Below are positions 37,369-45,756 of a DNA stretch of 64,000 nt, in pieces (positions within the stretch are counted from its first letter, which is position 1; every line of letters starts with the position of its first letter). The DNA comes from Leptospira brenneri (GTDB lineage Bacteria; Spirochaetota; Leptospiria; Leptospirales; Leptospiraceae). The notes beneath the pieces were generated by a model. The model saw only the letters and a program-made list of their open reading frames with translations, did no database searches and was not told where the DNA came from. The stretch is taken from NCBI RefSeq assembly GCF_002812125.1, contig NZ_NPDQ01000004.1, forward strand, positions 310,001 to 374,000, read 5' to 3'. Made by a program: the position numbers and the translations under genes.

Positions 37369-38041
37369 TTTTCCTGTTCTTCATTATTGTCTCTGCTAAG
37401 TCCCAATCTGCGATATCGTCGATATCAATACATTCTATAGAATTTCGAGCCATAACATAGGGTTCTGGTTTACAACCAATTCGATGTTTGTTTTGCAAAA
37501 AACTTTGCCCAGAAAAAACGTAAAAATTTGAATTTTCTTCGTATATAACATCTAAATCCTGAGTACGAGTTAATATTAGTGGATTATGATTTAAAGGCGA
37601 CAAGTGTTTATCATAAAGGCGAGTTTGAATCGCATTAACAGAAAACAAACTATCGAGTTTCTTTTCCGACTTTCCCTGCCTATATTGATCAACTGCTGCG
37701 AGCACAGTATCTTTTTTCAGAAGTGGATTTGTACTATGAGTTTGAAAGTAGTCATGATCAATACCTAACAATGAAATGTCATAATCAATAATAGCATTCA
37801 TAGAAACAAAATCACCGATGAGATCAACCGGTCTTTCTATTATCTTTACCCAAGTTCCATATTCACTTATCGCAAGTTCGTTAATTTCTTCGCTATCAGT
37901 ATTGATTGCAAGTTGTTCAAATAAATTTGTCGCTTTAAGGGTATCTGCTATATAGAAAAAAAGAGGTTTACCATTCATTAAACGGACATTCTTTTTTGGA
38001 ACCCTTTCAGAATGTCCTTTCATCGGCAATAAAGCAATCAT
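37358..38041 (-). CDS. NeuA-family CMP-acyl-sugar synthetase
   Basis: A 227-residue cytidylyltransferase of the CMP-sialate synthetase family. It has ALLPMKGHSERVPKKNVRL, the CTP-binding loop, INTDSEEI near residue 48, HSTNPLLKKDTV near residue 105 and IDIDDIADWDLAE near the end. It should form a CMP-ulosonic or CMP-nonulosonic acid. It is one of three cytidylyltransferases in the window, alongside the KdsB-like and LegF genes. I chose ATG 38041, where the family fold starts; a coupled TTG at 38050 is possible. It overlaps the adjacent methyltransferase genes. Confidence 0.83.
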   Translation of the reverse strand: MIALLPMKGHSERVPKKNVRLMNGKPLFFYIADTLKATNLFEQLAINTDSEEINELAISEYGTWVKIIERPVDLIGDFVSMNAIIDYDISLLGIDHDYFQTHSTNPLLKKDTVLAAVDQYRQGKSEKKLDSLFSVNAIQTRLYDKHLSPLNHNPLILTRTQDLDVIYEENSNFYVFSGQSFLQNKHRIGCKPEPYVMARNSIECIDIDDIADWDLAETIMKNRKNDD

Positions 38042-38046
38042 ACTTT

Positions 38047-39051
38047 TCAATTCATCCGACCAAGGACAGCTTTGGCAACATTCCGGAAGTAACGAAGGAA
38101 AATATTATTCCTACGCGATTCATAGGCAATTTGTTTTGCCCTGGCTTTCCGTAGGCCCTCCATTGAGCGTTCATAATGAGATGATGATTGAATTGTTGAT
38201 TTGCCTTTACGGAAAACGGCTCTAACATATTCATCCCCTTCTACTAGAACGAACCCACATGTTGACAGGACATATTCCAGTGTTGATAGAGAAAAATTAT
38301 ATGTATGTGCTAAAACGCTATAAAGTTGATAATTAAATGAATACTCTGCTTTGTTTTCCAAGTCCATGATTCCTGGAACTTCGATATAAACTAAAGAGTT
38401 TTGATGTGTCATTTTAGCAATCAACTTAGTTGCATGAGTAAGGTCTGGAAAATGTTCAAAAACATGACTCATTATCAGTATGTCACACTTTCCTTCAACT
38501 GCCAACTCATCCAAACCACCTTGTATGGTCTTTATCCCTTTTTCCTTAGCTAATTTTAAAGCAGCACTTGAAAAGTCACAGCCAATCATTGAAATATCAG
38601 ATATAGAAGAAGCCAAACGATCCCGAAGTCCGGAAATTCTTTGACCTGATCCACAACCGACTTCAAAAATCTTTAGCGAACTTACATCTGCAGGAATATT
38701 CCTGATTAGCTGTGCAAAGGTTTCATCCTTTTTCGGAGGTGTGAGAAACTCACCTCCTCCCGAAACCAATGGCCAGTATATAAGATCATAAAATTTAGGC
38801 AGCGATTTGGGATGAATTCTCAATGTTTGAGAAATTAATCCACAAGCATAACAAATCTGAGTGCCAAAAGGCAGACCAAACCGATCATATCGACTGAGCA
38901 ATTTGAAATTCTTTTTACCGCAAAAACACTTTGTAACGACTTCCGTTGTAATCTGCCCAAGGTAAACTAATTCATTGAATTGATTAAAGGCTTTTCTTTG
39001 CCTTTCATCAAGTGACAATCCGTTTTCTTCAAAAATAGTCAAAGTATCCAT
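38047..39051 (-). CDS. SAM-dependent methyltransferase with N-terminal Cys motifs
   Basis: A 334-residue protein. The N-terminal part has CFCGKKNFKLL and ICYACGLISQ, two cysteine pairs that resemble the zinc-binding domain of NDP-sugar C-methyltransferases. The class I core follows, with IFEVGCGSGQRISGLRDRL as motif I and CDILIMSHVFEHFPDL as motif IV. I chose ATG 39051 because GAGGA sits seven bases upstream; a TTG at 39105 would extend it by 18 residues into the preceding gene. A sugar C- or O-methylation role is inferred. Confidence 0.8.
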   Translation of the reverse strand: MDTLTIFEENGLSLDERQRKAFNQFNELVYLGQITTEVVTKCFCGKKNFKLLSRYDRFGLPFGTQICYACGLISQTLRIHPKSLPKFYDLIYWPLVSGGGEFLTPPKKDETFAQLIRNIPADVSSLKIFEVGCGSGQRISGLRDRLASSISDISMIGCDFSSAALKLAKEKGIKTIQGGLDELAVEGKCDILIMSHVFEHFPDLTHATKLIAKMTHQNSLVYIEVPGIMDLENKAEYSFNYQLYSVLAHTYNFSLSTLEYVLSTCGFVLVEGDEYVRAVFRKGKSTIQSSSHYERSMEGLRKARAKQIAYESRRNNIFLRYFRNVAKAVLGRMN

Positions 39052-39061
39052 GACAATATCC

Positions 39062-40801
39062 TCAAGTAATGCTGTTTGATCTCGAATGTAGTATTCTATC
39101 TTCAAGAATACTACGTAATTTAATTACCAAATCATCAGATGGGAGATTCGCACCATACTTCTTTAAATAAGAACTATCATTAACATCAGCTCCATAACTA
39201 CCGGTTTTTAAATAATTGGATAAATCAGATATTAATTCTTCTGGAGATTCGCACCAAACAACTCTTCGTTTTATGGCACTTAGGAATTCTTCTGTATAAG
39301 TATTTCTCCCGCCAAGTACAAAAACAGGTACTTGGGTACTACAAGCTTCCACCAAAGTGGTTGCCGGAGTATCAAGGATGATAGCTCTTGCCGTTCTTAA
39401 CAGGGATGTGAAAGATTTCGAATATTCAATTTGAATTTTCTGAAATTCATACGGGATCTCATTTAATCCGGGAGTATTGTTAGCTTTGAAAACAACCGTA
39501 TAATCAGAATCATTTAAGAAATTCAGAATGATACGATGAGCGTTAAATAACCGCGAGTCCGGATCTGGTTTATCCAGAAAAGGTACGGCAGTCTTAAACC
39601 ATTTTCCTGTCGCATAGACAATTGTCTCACCATTCACCCATTCAATTTTTTTCTCAATACTTCCAACTGTATGAATTTGAATATCTCTATAATTCTTCAG
39701 CCAATCAATATATTGCTCAGCAACAACAGGAGCGTAGGCAAGGAAATCTGTAGCGTAAAAGAGTTCTGTATAAAGACTCAAATGGTCGAAACCTGACTGA
39801 CCCTTTTCACCATGTTGCCAGACAATCAATGGTAGACCTACAGTAACAGCCGTATGTGCAAGGAAATTATCTACGGGAAAGGACAATACGGAAGTAACAA
39901 CTGCATCATAACTTTTCATAGAATTAGAGACTTCATTGCTCTTTTTAGCAAAAAAATCTAGATCGGATTGTATTGCATGAGCCAACGGTACTAAATCAAA
40001 TGGGATTGCATCGTTATCTTTTATCGAAGCGTTCAAAATACCAAAAAGCTCTTTTGATGCAATTTTCTTTGGTGAATCGGAAAGATAAGGAGGAAAATGC
40101 GAACGAAAAATCCGATTGAATGCAGAATTTTCCCTTAACTTCAGCCAATCACCTCCTGCCCCAATGATCAATAGATCATATATCCCATGATGAGAACTTT
40201 TTGTTTTTTGGTAGTCTCGAACCCTTCTTAGCAAGGTTCTCACAGAAATAGGAAGGGCAGAAAGTATTCTTTCTCTTAAGGTAGTTGCCTTTATTTTTTC
40301 GGAAATTTTTTTGATCTGGAACTGGCCCTGATTAAAAATTCCAGAACGGCTCAAAACCTCAGAAAATATAGATCCTGGGTCCGGTCGGAAATCCATAAAA
40401 ATTTCAGACTTTGCCTTGGTATAACATATAGTAAGTGTTGGGTCGAGTTTCTTTTTGATGGAACGAATGATAAAAGAGTTAAAATGAATTTGCCCTATCA
40501 CTGCCCAGAGTTGAAAAGCATAGTAGTTGCCGATTTGAATATCAAACTCAGGATATTTTCTTTTAGCAAAACTGTTCAAAGATTCAATTAGCGAATCTAT
40601 TTTTTTCTGACTTTGTTCTTTCTCGATTTGGTATTCTTCACTTTGAAATAACTCACCTAACGTACATGCAGACCAGCCATGAATTTTTGTCTCATGCATT
40701 GCTTCAGGACCTATTGGTAACACGAGATCTGTCTCTCTTCTTATCGCTGCATAACTGCGGCTTTGAAGTCTTGTTTGGAGGATTACTAATCGTTCAGTCA
40801 T
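39062..40801 (-). CDS. Unassigned GT-B-like protein, candidate ulosonic-acid transferase
   Basis: A 579-residue soluble protein I do not recognise by name. From about residue 300 it resembles GT-B surface-carbohydrate transferases: GLPLIVWQHGEKGQSGFDHL near residue 330, YVVFKANN-like strand near 440, and ARAIILDTPATTLVEACSTQVPVFVLGG near 485 split around the donor-site-like Asp-Thr-Pro. The N-terminal half shows no match. The ATG overlaps the KdsB-like gene by eight bases, so a CMP-ulosonic acid made there is the natural donor; this is inference. Confidence 0.5.
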   Translation of the reverse strand: MTERLVILQTRLQSRSYAAIRRETDLVLPIGPEAMHETKIHGWSACTLGELFQSEEYQIEKEQSQKKIDSLIESLNSFAKRKYPEFDIQIGNYYAFQLWAVIGQIHFNSFIIRSIKKKLDPTLTICYTKAKSEIFMDFRPDPGSIFSEVLSRSGIFNQGQFQIKKISEKIKATTLRERILSALPISVRTLLRRVRDYQKTKSSHHGIYDLLIIGAGGDWLKLRENSAFNRIFRSHFPPYLSDSPKKIASKELFGILNASIKDNDAIPFDLVPLAHAIQSDLDFFAKKSNEVSNSMKSYDAVVTSVLSFPVDNFLAHTAVTVGLPLIVWQHGEKGQSGFDHLSLYTELFYATDFLAYAPVVAEQYIDWLKNYRDIQIHTVGSIEKKIEWVNGETIVYATGKWFKTAVPFLDKPDPDSRLFNAHRIILNFLNDSDYTVVFKANNTPGLNEIPYEFQKIQIEYSKSFTSLLRTARAIILDTPATTLVEACSTQVPVFVLGGRNTYTEEFLSAIKRRVVWCESPEELISDLSNYLKTGSYGADVNDSSYLKKYGANLPSDDLVIKLRSILEDRILHSRSNSIT

Positions 40802-41543
40802 TCAAAGGCTTTAAAAGTAATGCAACTTTTGACAAATCTTCAGGCGTATCTACAGCGTAGGTTTCATATTGAGTTGGAGTCATTTTTACTTTTATGTTAT
40901 TTTCTAAAACTCGCATCATGTCGATAGACTCTGCTATCTCCAGAGGTGTTGGAGTCATATCTGTATATTCGATCAGGAAGTCCCTGCGAAATGGAATGAT
41001 ACAAACCTGTTTCCCCATAGGTATATCTGCAGTTTTACTCCTAGTAGGAATAGGCTCACGGGAAAAATAAAGTGCGTTTCCTGCAAGATCGCAAACAACT
41101 TTGATGCAGTTGCGATCTTCAAATTCATCATTATCCCGAATTTTTCCGAGTAAATTAACTACTTGAATACTTGCATCTTCAAACATAGGTTTTAATGCTT
41201 CAGCAATCATTTCGGGGTGCGTCATTGGTTCATCGCCTTGAACCATGACCATGATATCATAACGACAATTTCTTTCTGCTTCCAGGGTTAGTAATGCTTC
41301 TGCACACCTGTCAGAAGCGCGATCATGTTTATCGCTTGTCATTACTGCCGTACCGCCAATTGAACGGATATAATCAAAAATCTCTTTGTCACAAGTAGCA
41401 ACGGCAACATCCTCTAACATTTTAGATTGAGAGACTCGTTCATAAACATGTCCTATCATTGGTTTGCCGTGAATTTCAGCCATTGGTTTCCCGGGAAATC
41501 TGCTGCTACCCATTCGGGCAGGAATAATTGCCAATATCTTCAT
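40794..41543 (-). CDS. KdsB-like CMP-ulosonate cytidylyltransferase
   Basis: A 249-residue protein of the CMP-Kdo synthetase family: IIPARMGSSRFPGKPMAEI at the N-terminus, MVMVQGDEPMTHPEM near residue 92, LYFSREPIPTRS near residue 150 and YETYAVDTPEDLSKV at the C-terminus. KdsB activates Kdo with CTP. Here it is five bases after an aldolase gene and not beside kdsA or kdsC, so it probably activates a locus-specific 3-deoxy-ulosonic acid rather than core Kdo. A second copy of true kdsB cannot be excluded. Confidence 0.87.
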   Translation of the reverse strand: MKILAIIPARMGSSRFPGKPMAEIHGKPMIGHVYERVSQSKMLEDVAVATCDKEIFDYIRSIGGTAVMTSDKHDRASDRCAEALLTLEAERNCRYDIMVMVQGDEPMTHPEMIAEALKPMFEDASIQVVNLLGKIRDNDEFEDRNCIKVVCDLAGNALYFSREPIPTRSKTADIPMGKQVCIIPFRRDFLIEYTDMTPTPLEIAESIDMMRVLENNIKVKMTPTQYETYAVDTPEDLSKVALLLKPLND

Positions 41544-41548
41544 TATCT

Positions 41549-42322
41549 CTAAATATCCTCCCTTTTAAAGGCTTCCTGAGCTCCTGCACGTAAAAAAAGT
41601 GCGTCAATTGAATATGCAATGAACCGATAACCCTCGGCAATGCGTTTTTGCAATTCTTCGTATTTTGGTGCTACAATATGAATGCCACATGGAATTTTTT
41701 TTTGTTCGGCCAGTTTAAGAATTTCGCTCATTGCATCAATGAAAACAGGATCATCGAATTTTGCTGTTACACCTAATGATGCAGACAAATCATAAGGGCC
41801 TATCATAATTGCATCAAGCCCTTCGACAGAAAGAATCTTTTCCAAATTCCCGACAGCTTTTGAATTTTCTATCATAGCGACTAGAAGTGGATTTTGTGCT
41901 TCTTGGCGATAAACTTCAAAATTCTCACCAAAAAGATTTGCCCTAGAAAAACCTACACCTCGAGTGCCAGCGGGTGGCCAACGACAAGCATCGCGTACAG
42001 AACGTAACTCATCATCTGTTTCTATCATAGGGACAATGACACCACCTGCCCCTGCATCCAGAGCCTGTTTACACTCTTTATTCTTTCCCTCGGACAAACG
42101 AACTAAAGGAAGGGCCGTACCCAATTCTAGAGCTCTAAAAATATCTGGCAACTGATGATGGCCTATCGCCCCATGTTCCATATCCACAGCAACCCAATCA
42201 AAACCACACTGCCCCATAATTTCTGCGATTGAAGCATGTGGGATCTGCATCCAACTGCCAATGCTGATGCTATCGGAACGTAATTTCTCTCGGATTTTAT
42301 TGATTTGTTCAATTCGGTTCAT
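41549..42322 (-). CDS. HpcH/HpaI-family pyruvate aldolase
   Basis: A 257-residue class II aldolase. Residues matching HpaI are visible: AVDMEHGAIG with Asp47 and His50, LVRLSEG with Arg75, and the divalent-metal ligands Glu152 (AMIENSKAV) and Asp178 (IGPYDLSASLG). The family reversibly joins pyruvate to an aldehyde, giving 2-keto-3-deoxy acids. Between a HAD phosphatase gene (four-base overlap) and a KdsB-like gene, a biosynthetic role making a 3-deoxy-2-ulosonic acid is attractive and unlike the usual PEP-dependent synthases. That role is inference. Confidence 0.86.
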   Translation of the reverse strand: MNRIEQINKIREKLRSDSISIGSWMQIPHASIAEIMGQCGFDWVAVDMEHGAIGHHQLPDIFRALELGTALPLVRLSEGKNKECKQALDAGAGGVIVPMIETDDELRSVRDACRWPPAGTRGVGFSRANLFGENFEVYRQEAQNPLLVAMIENSKAVGNLEKILSVEGLDAIMIGPYDLSASLGVTAKFDDPVFIDAMSEILKLAEQKKIPCGIHIVAPKYEELQKRIAEGYRFIAYSIDALFLRAGAQEAFKREDI

Positions 42323-42981
42323 AGTTCTGAAAAATTGTAAATGGAAGTTCCTGTATAGTTAGTAAATATTTCTTGGTTAAAAGAATGAAGCCGTAATATA
42401 AAATCAATGTTATTCGAATTTGCTGCTTCTAAATCAGCAAGAGCATCACCAATCATTAAACAATCAGAAGTAGTTACATCAAGATTTCTCAAAGATGTTG
42501 CAATTGCAACAGACTTGGATAACGGTGCACCGTAAATAGTATTAAAGCAAGAACTTAACTTCAAAGAATGTAAAATAGAATTCAATTCATCTTGAGGAGT
42601 TGCTGAAACAACTATGAAAATTTGTTTATGTTGATTGGATCGTATATAACTCTCCACACCGGGAACCCACTCTGAATCCAAGACACCTTGTAAGGCGAGT
42701 TTACTAAATTTTTCGGAATATTCGCTAATCTGTTTATTATCGAATTCGATACCTGCAAATTTCCCATAAATAGGAATTTTTTCAAATCTAGACATTCCGC
42801 CATTTGCAATGTGGTGTTGTTTAACTTTTTCAGCAATTTCTGAACCGAAGTTTTCAAACAGCTTTATATATGCTTGAGTTTTGACATCAACGGATTCCTT
42901 TATGACACCATCAAAATCCCAAAACAAAACTTTGTATGTATTAATGGCCTTCGGGATTTTCTTCACGATGAATTTCTTCAA
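42319..42981 (-). CDS. HAD-superfamily phosphatase
   Basis: A 220-residue hydrolase of the phosphoglycolate-phosphatase-like HAD type. Motif I is LFWDFDGVIKES with Asp22 and Asp24, motif II is in IVVSATPQDELNSIL, the motif III lysine in APLSKSVAIATSL, and motif IV in MIGDALADLEAAN. It probably dephosphorylates a sugar or ulosonic-acid phosphate in the cassette. The start is uncertain: TTG 42981 overlaps the upstream SDR gene by 41 bases, and GTG 42966 is an alternative. Confidence 0.82.
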   Translation of the reverse strand: MKKFIVKKIPKAINTYKVLFWDFDGVIKESVDVKTQAYIKLFENFGSEIAEKVKQHHIANGGMSRFEKIPIYGKFAGIEFDNKQISEYSEKFSKLALQGVLDSEWVPGVESYIRSNQHKQIFIVVSATPQDELNSILHSLKLSSCFNTIYGAPLSKSVAIATSLRNLDVTTSDCLMIGDALADLEAANSNNIDFILRLHSFNQEIFTNYTGTSIYNFSEL

Positions 42982-43825
42982 TGACTTCTAATAAACCTTG
43001 ACCTAAATCGACAAATTGCTGAGGAACTAATTTCTTAGCAGTCTTAGGAGTGTAGCGGTAAGGTGTATGCCCGTAATGATTTGGTGTGGAACTTTTACCA
43101 TGAAATTTAACCTTTCTCGGCTGACCGGCAATTTCAAATAAAACAGAAATAAGATCATCAACTCGAATCAATTGCTGCCCAGTAATGGTAATTGCGCGGT
43201 TTATAAAGGCAGGATCTAAAATATCCACGCTAAGACGTGCAGCATCTTCTACATGTATGTACTCCCGCATTTCAGAACCGTCTCCACTGTATTCCAACTG
43301 ACCTTCTTTTACTATTTGATTAGCAAAACGCCGAATGCCGTTCCAATTCTGAGCGCGGGGACCGTATAAGGATCCATAACGTAGTAAAGTAAATTCTAAA
43401 CCAAAATGCTCTGCATAGGCTTCAATGATGATTTCTGCAGCTTGTTTACTGGCACGGTAAAAAGATCCATAACTACTGTAAACATACATGGTCGAAGCAT
43501 ACACAAATCTTTTCAAGTTTGCATTTCTAGCGACTTCTAAAACTTTCGTTAAACCCATTACATTCGACTGTATGGTTTCATACGGATGTGCTCTTGATGC
43601 CTCTATGTCAGCGATTCCAGCAAAATGATACAAAAGAGAAACACCTTCCATAGCTTTAGCTAAGGAAGTTTCATCCATATAGTCACCAACAACCATTTTT
43701 TGACCATTCCCCAACCAGGGTGAAACAGATCGATCAAAAATAGTTACGTCATATCCACGTTTGCTGAGTTCATCAGCTGTGTGACTACCCATAAAACCAC
43801 TGCCACCAATTATCAAAGTTTTCAT
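42941..43825 (-). CDS. Extended SDR, NAD-dependent sugar epimerase/dehydratase
   Basis: A 294-residue extended SDR with the NAD-binding IIGGSGFMGSHTADELSKRG at the start, HFAGIADIEASRAHP near residue 67, and FYRASKQAAE with the Tyr-x3-Lys pair near residue 133. LLRYGSLYGPRAQNW and EMREYIHVEDAARL are typical of sugar-nucleotide epimerases and reductases. It opens the 43.8-34.9 kb cassette and has a candidate promoter about 110 bases upstream. Which sugar it acts on is not visible. Confidence 0.82.
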   Translation of the reverse strand: MKTLIIGGSGFMGSHTADELSKRGYDVTIFDRSVSPWLGNGQKMVVGDYMDETSLAKAMEGVSLLYHFAGIADIEASRAHPYETIQSNVMGLTKVLEVARNANLKRFVYASTMYVYSSYGSFYRASKQAAEIIIEAYAEHFGLEFTLLRYGSLYGPRAQNWNGIRRFANQIVKEGQLEYSGDGSEMREYIHVEDAARLSVDILDPAFINRAITITGQQLIRVDDLISVLFEIAGQPRKVKFHGKSSTPNHYGHTPYRYTPKTAKKLVPQQFVDLGQGLLEVIEEIHREENPEGH

Positions 43826-43936
43826 AAACTACTTAGTTGAGAAAAACAAATACCATCTACCGGCATCAGCTCTCATTTCACTCCAGATTCGATTAAAGAT
43901 AATCCCTTATAAGAATTTAATATACTTGCATCGAGC

Positions 43937-43965
43937 TTTATACTTTTTCAGTTATTCATTACCAA
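43937..43965 (-). promoter_or_regulatory. Candidate promoter of the aldolase cassette
   Basis: In the 204-base gap upstream of the SDR gene, the minus strand reads TTGGTA (43965-43960), a 17-base spacer, and TATAAA (43942-43937). This gives four and five matches to the sigma-70 consensus hexamers with ideal spacing. The start would fall near 43930, with a leader of about 105 bases. The rest of the gap shows no open frame. It supports the cassette being an independent transcript. Confidence 0.4.
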
Positions 43966-44029
43966 TACCATAATAGGTTATGTTGCTGAAAATTACAAAT
44001 CTCGAAGGAATATATTGAAAATGAGATTT

Positions 44030-44704
44030 TTATATATTGTCTATGCTATCAGTAATCCATACACAATGGCGCACGATTAAAGCAGGAAGTGAATGTATGT
44101 CCGAACTTCCCAAGATTACTTGTTCGAGAGGTTGCCTTTTTTCTTGGCCACATGCCATAACAAATATTTTTGCAGCATTTTTAATAACCAAAGGTGTGAT
44201 TGAAAATCGTTCGTGAGGAGCTTTGGGACCGATAATTGGAACTACCAATTGATTAGCTTCATCCATTGCCGAACTTTGAGGAAAAAGAGATGCTATATGA
44301 CCATCTTCACCAATACTGAGTAATAAAATATCGATTTGCTCCGGCAGTTTAACAGCATATTGCTGTGCAATAGATTCTTTATCACTATGTTTAAACTCAA
44401 AACAATGAACAAAGCTATTTTTCGGTATTGAGGTTTCGAACAAATTGTTCATAGCAAGCGCATAATTGCTTTCCGGATGATCGAGAGGAACAAAACGTTC
44501 ATCACTAAAGTAAAAATCAATATTTTGAATGTCTTGAAAGTTTGGGAACGAAGCCCAGGTTCTATATAGTTGGGCAGCACTGCGTCCACCGGTCAACATT
44601 ACAGAACATCGCTCTTTCCTTGAAAGAACATCGAAGATTGCCGAAGTCAAGATCGCAGAGAGTTCGCCTGCCCAAGCCGATGGAGAAAATCTTCTAATAT
44701 CCAT
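44030..44704 (-). CDS. 6-phosphogluconolactonase/NagB-family protein
   Basis: A 224-residue protein of the sugar-phosphate lactonase/isomerase family. Matches to 6-phosphogluconolactonase are clear: VMLTGGRSAAQLYRTW near residue 34, FYFSDERFVPLDHPESNYA near residue 65, and LSIGEDGHIASLFPQS near residue 138. The family hydrolyses phosphosugar lactones, and its NagB branch interconverts glucosamine-6-P and fructose-6-P. Placement at the end of the legionaminic acid operon suggests a biosynthetic use, possibly providing a hexosamine or acid precursor. A housekeeping role is also possible. Confidence 0.78.
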   Translation of the reverse strand: MDIRRFSPSAWAGELSAILTSAIFDVLSRKERCSVMLTGGRSAAQLYRTWASFPNFQDIQNIDFYFSDERFVPLDHPESNYALAMNNLFETSIPKNSFVHCFEFKHSDKESIAQQYAVKLPEQIDILLLSIGEDGHIASLFPQSSAMDEANQLVVPIIGPKAPHERFSITPLVIKNAAKIFVMACGQEKRQPLEQVILGSSDIHSLPALIVRHCVWITDSIDNI

Positions 44705-44734
44705 TTTTATTTATTAAAAGGTGAGTTGTTATCA

Positions 44735-45751
44735 TTATACAAATTCTGCCAATTTACTTGGGTATCTATTATTATATAATTTAATGGTTTTATTTAGTTC
44801 GCGAAACACACTTGGTGAACAGTTTTTTTGCACCAACTCCACTAGATCGCTATACATCTCACTTTCTGGTCTTCTATCTTTTTTCCAACCATAACCCGCA
44901 TGGCCCTTCCCGTCTGAAATGGATTCTCTCGGCAAGGACTGTCTATTGAGAATGGATTTTATTCTACGGCTATGATCACGATCAGTAAAAGACTTCAATT
45001 TGTTTAGTGTTGCATCTGTATTAAAAACAATTTCTTCGAAACTTAAATCCAATACCTGTAAACCAAGGTTTTTAACTTTTTCAATATTTTTCAATAACCA
45101 AGGGTAAGTGCGAGTTATACACAAAACAGCTCTCTCTGTTAAATTAGCTGTCAAGTATTCCTTTTCCCAGCCTTTTACGAACCATGGAACTTTGATATCA
45201 TTAACATAGAATGACATAGTAAATTCACGAGGTGATTCAAAGCGTTCGAGGTAGCTTGCAAAATGATTTACCATATATAATGGATGGCGCACAACTTCGA
45301 TAATTTTAACCCTACTACCGTATGCGAGCGACAATAAATCGGGTGAAAGCATTAGCATATGTGACATTGCACAAAAAGCCAAATTTTCTTTATTAATTTC
45401 AGCCACTTTTGAGTCACCTTCACCTAAAAAAAGTCGAAAAATTATTTTCAATTTATCATGTGAATTTTTTAATCCAGTATCATCACTCCAACGCAAATTA
45501 GTTTCTCTACCGATCACATTATGGTATTGAGAACAATCGGCGTATGTTCTTAGCATCCAAAGTGCACCATCAAGATCTATTTTCTTTAGATGAAAAAGCC
45601 AGCTAACATACTCATAAAGACTTTCAACCTTTACTTTTTCAACCCCTGCCATCCCAGAAACAATGGGACCAAGAAGACTTTTTCCCGTTCCCCATAAACC
45701 ATCAATGAAGATGATATCGTTGGAGAAAGTGTTACGTTTTTCTAATTTCAA
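44735..45751 (-). CDS. Sulfotransferase-like P-loop protein
   Basis: A 338-residue protein with an N-terminal P-loop FIDGLWGTGKSLLGPI near residue 16 and VVRHPLYMVNHFASYLERF near residue 178, which resembles the 3'-phosphate-binding motif of PAPS-dependent sulfotransferases. It may sulfate a sugar of the polysaccharide. The start seems to be a TTG five bases after the FkbM stop. The match is at motif level; another nucleotide-dependent transferase is possible. Confidence 0.62.
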   Translation of the reverse strand: MKLEKRNTFSNDIIFIDGLWGTGKSLLGPIVSGMAGVEKVKVESLYEYVSWLFHLKKIDLDGALWMLRTYADCSQYHNVIGRETNLRWSDDTGLKNSHDKLKIIFRLFLGEGDSKVAEINKENLAFCAMSHMLMLSPDLLSLAYGSRVKIIEVVRHPLYMVNHFASYLERFESPREFTMSFYVNDIKVPWFVKGWEKEYLTANLTERAVLCITRTYPWLLKNIEKVKNLGLQVLDLSFEEIVFNTDATLNKLKSFTDRDHSRRIKSILNRQSLPRESISDGKGHAGYGWKKDRRPESEMYSDLVELVQKNCSPSVFRELNKTIKLYNNRYPSKLAEFV

Positions 45752-45756
45752 GTTAA

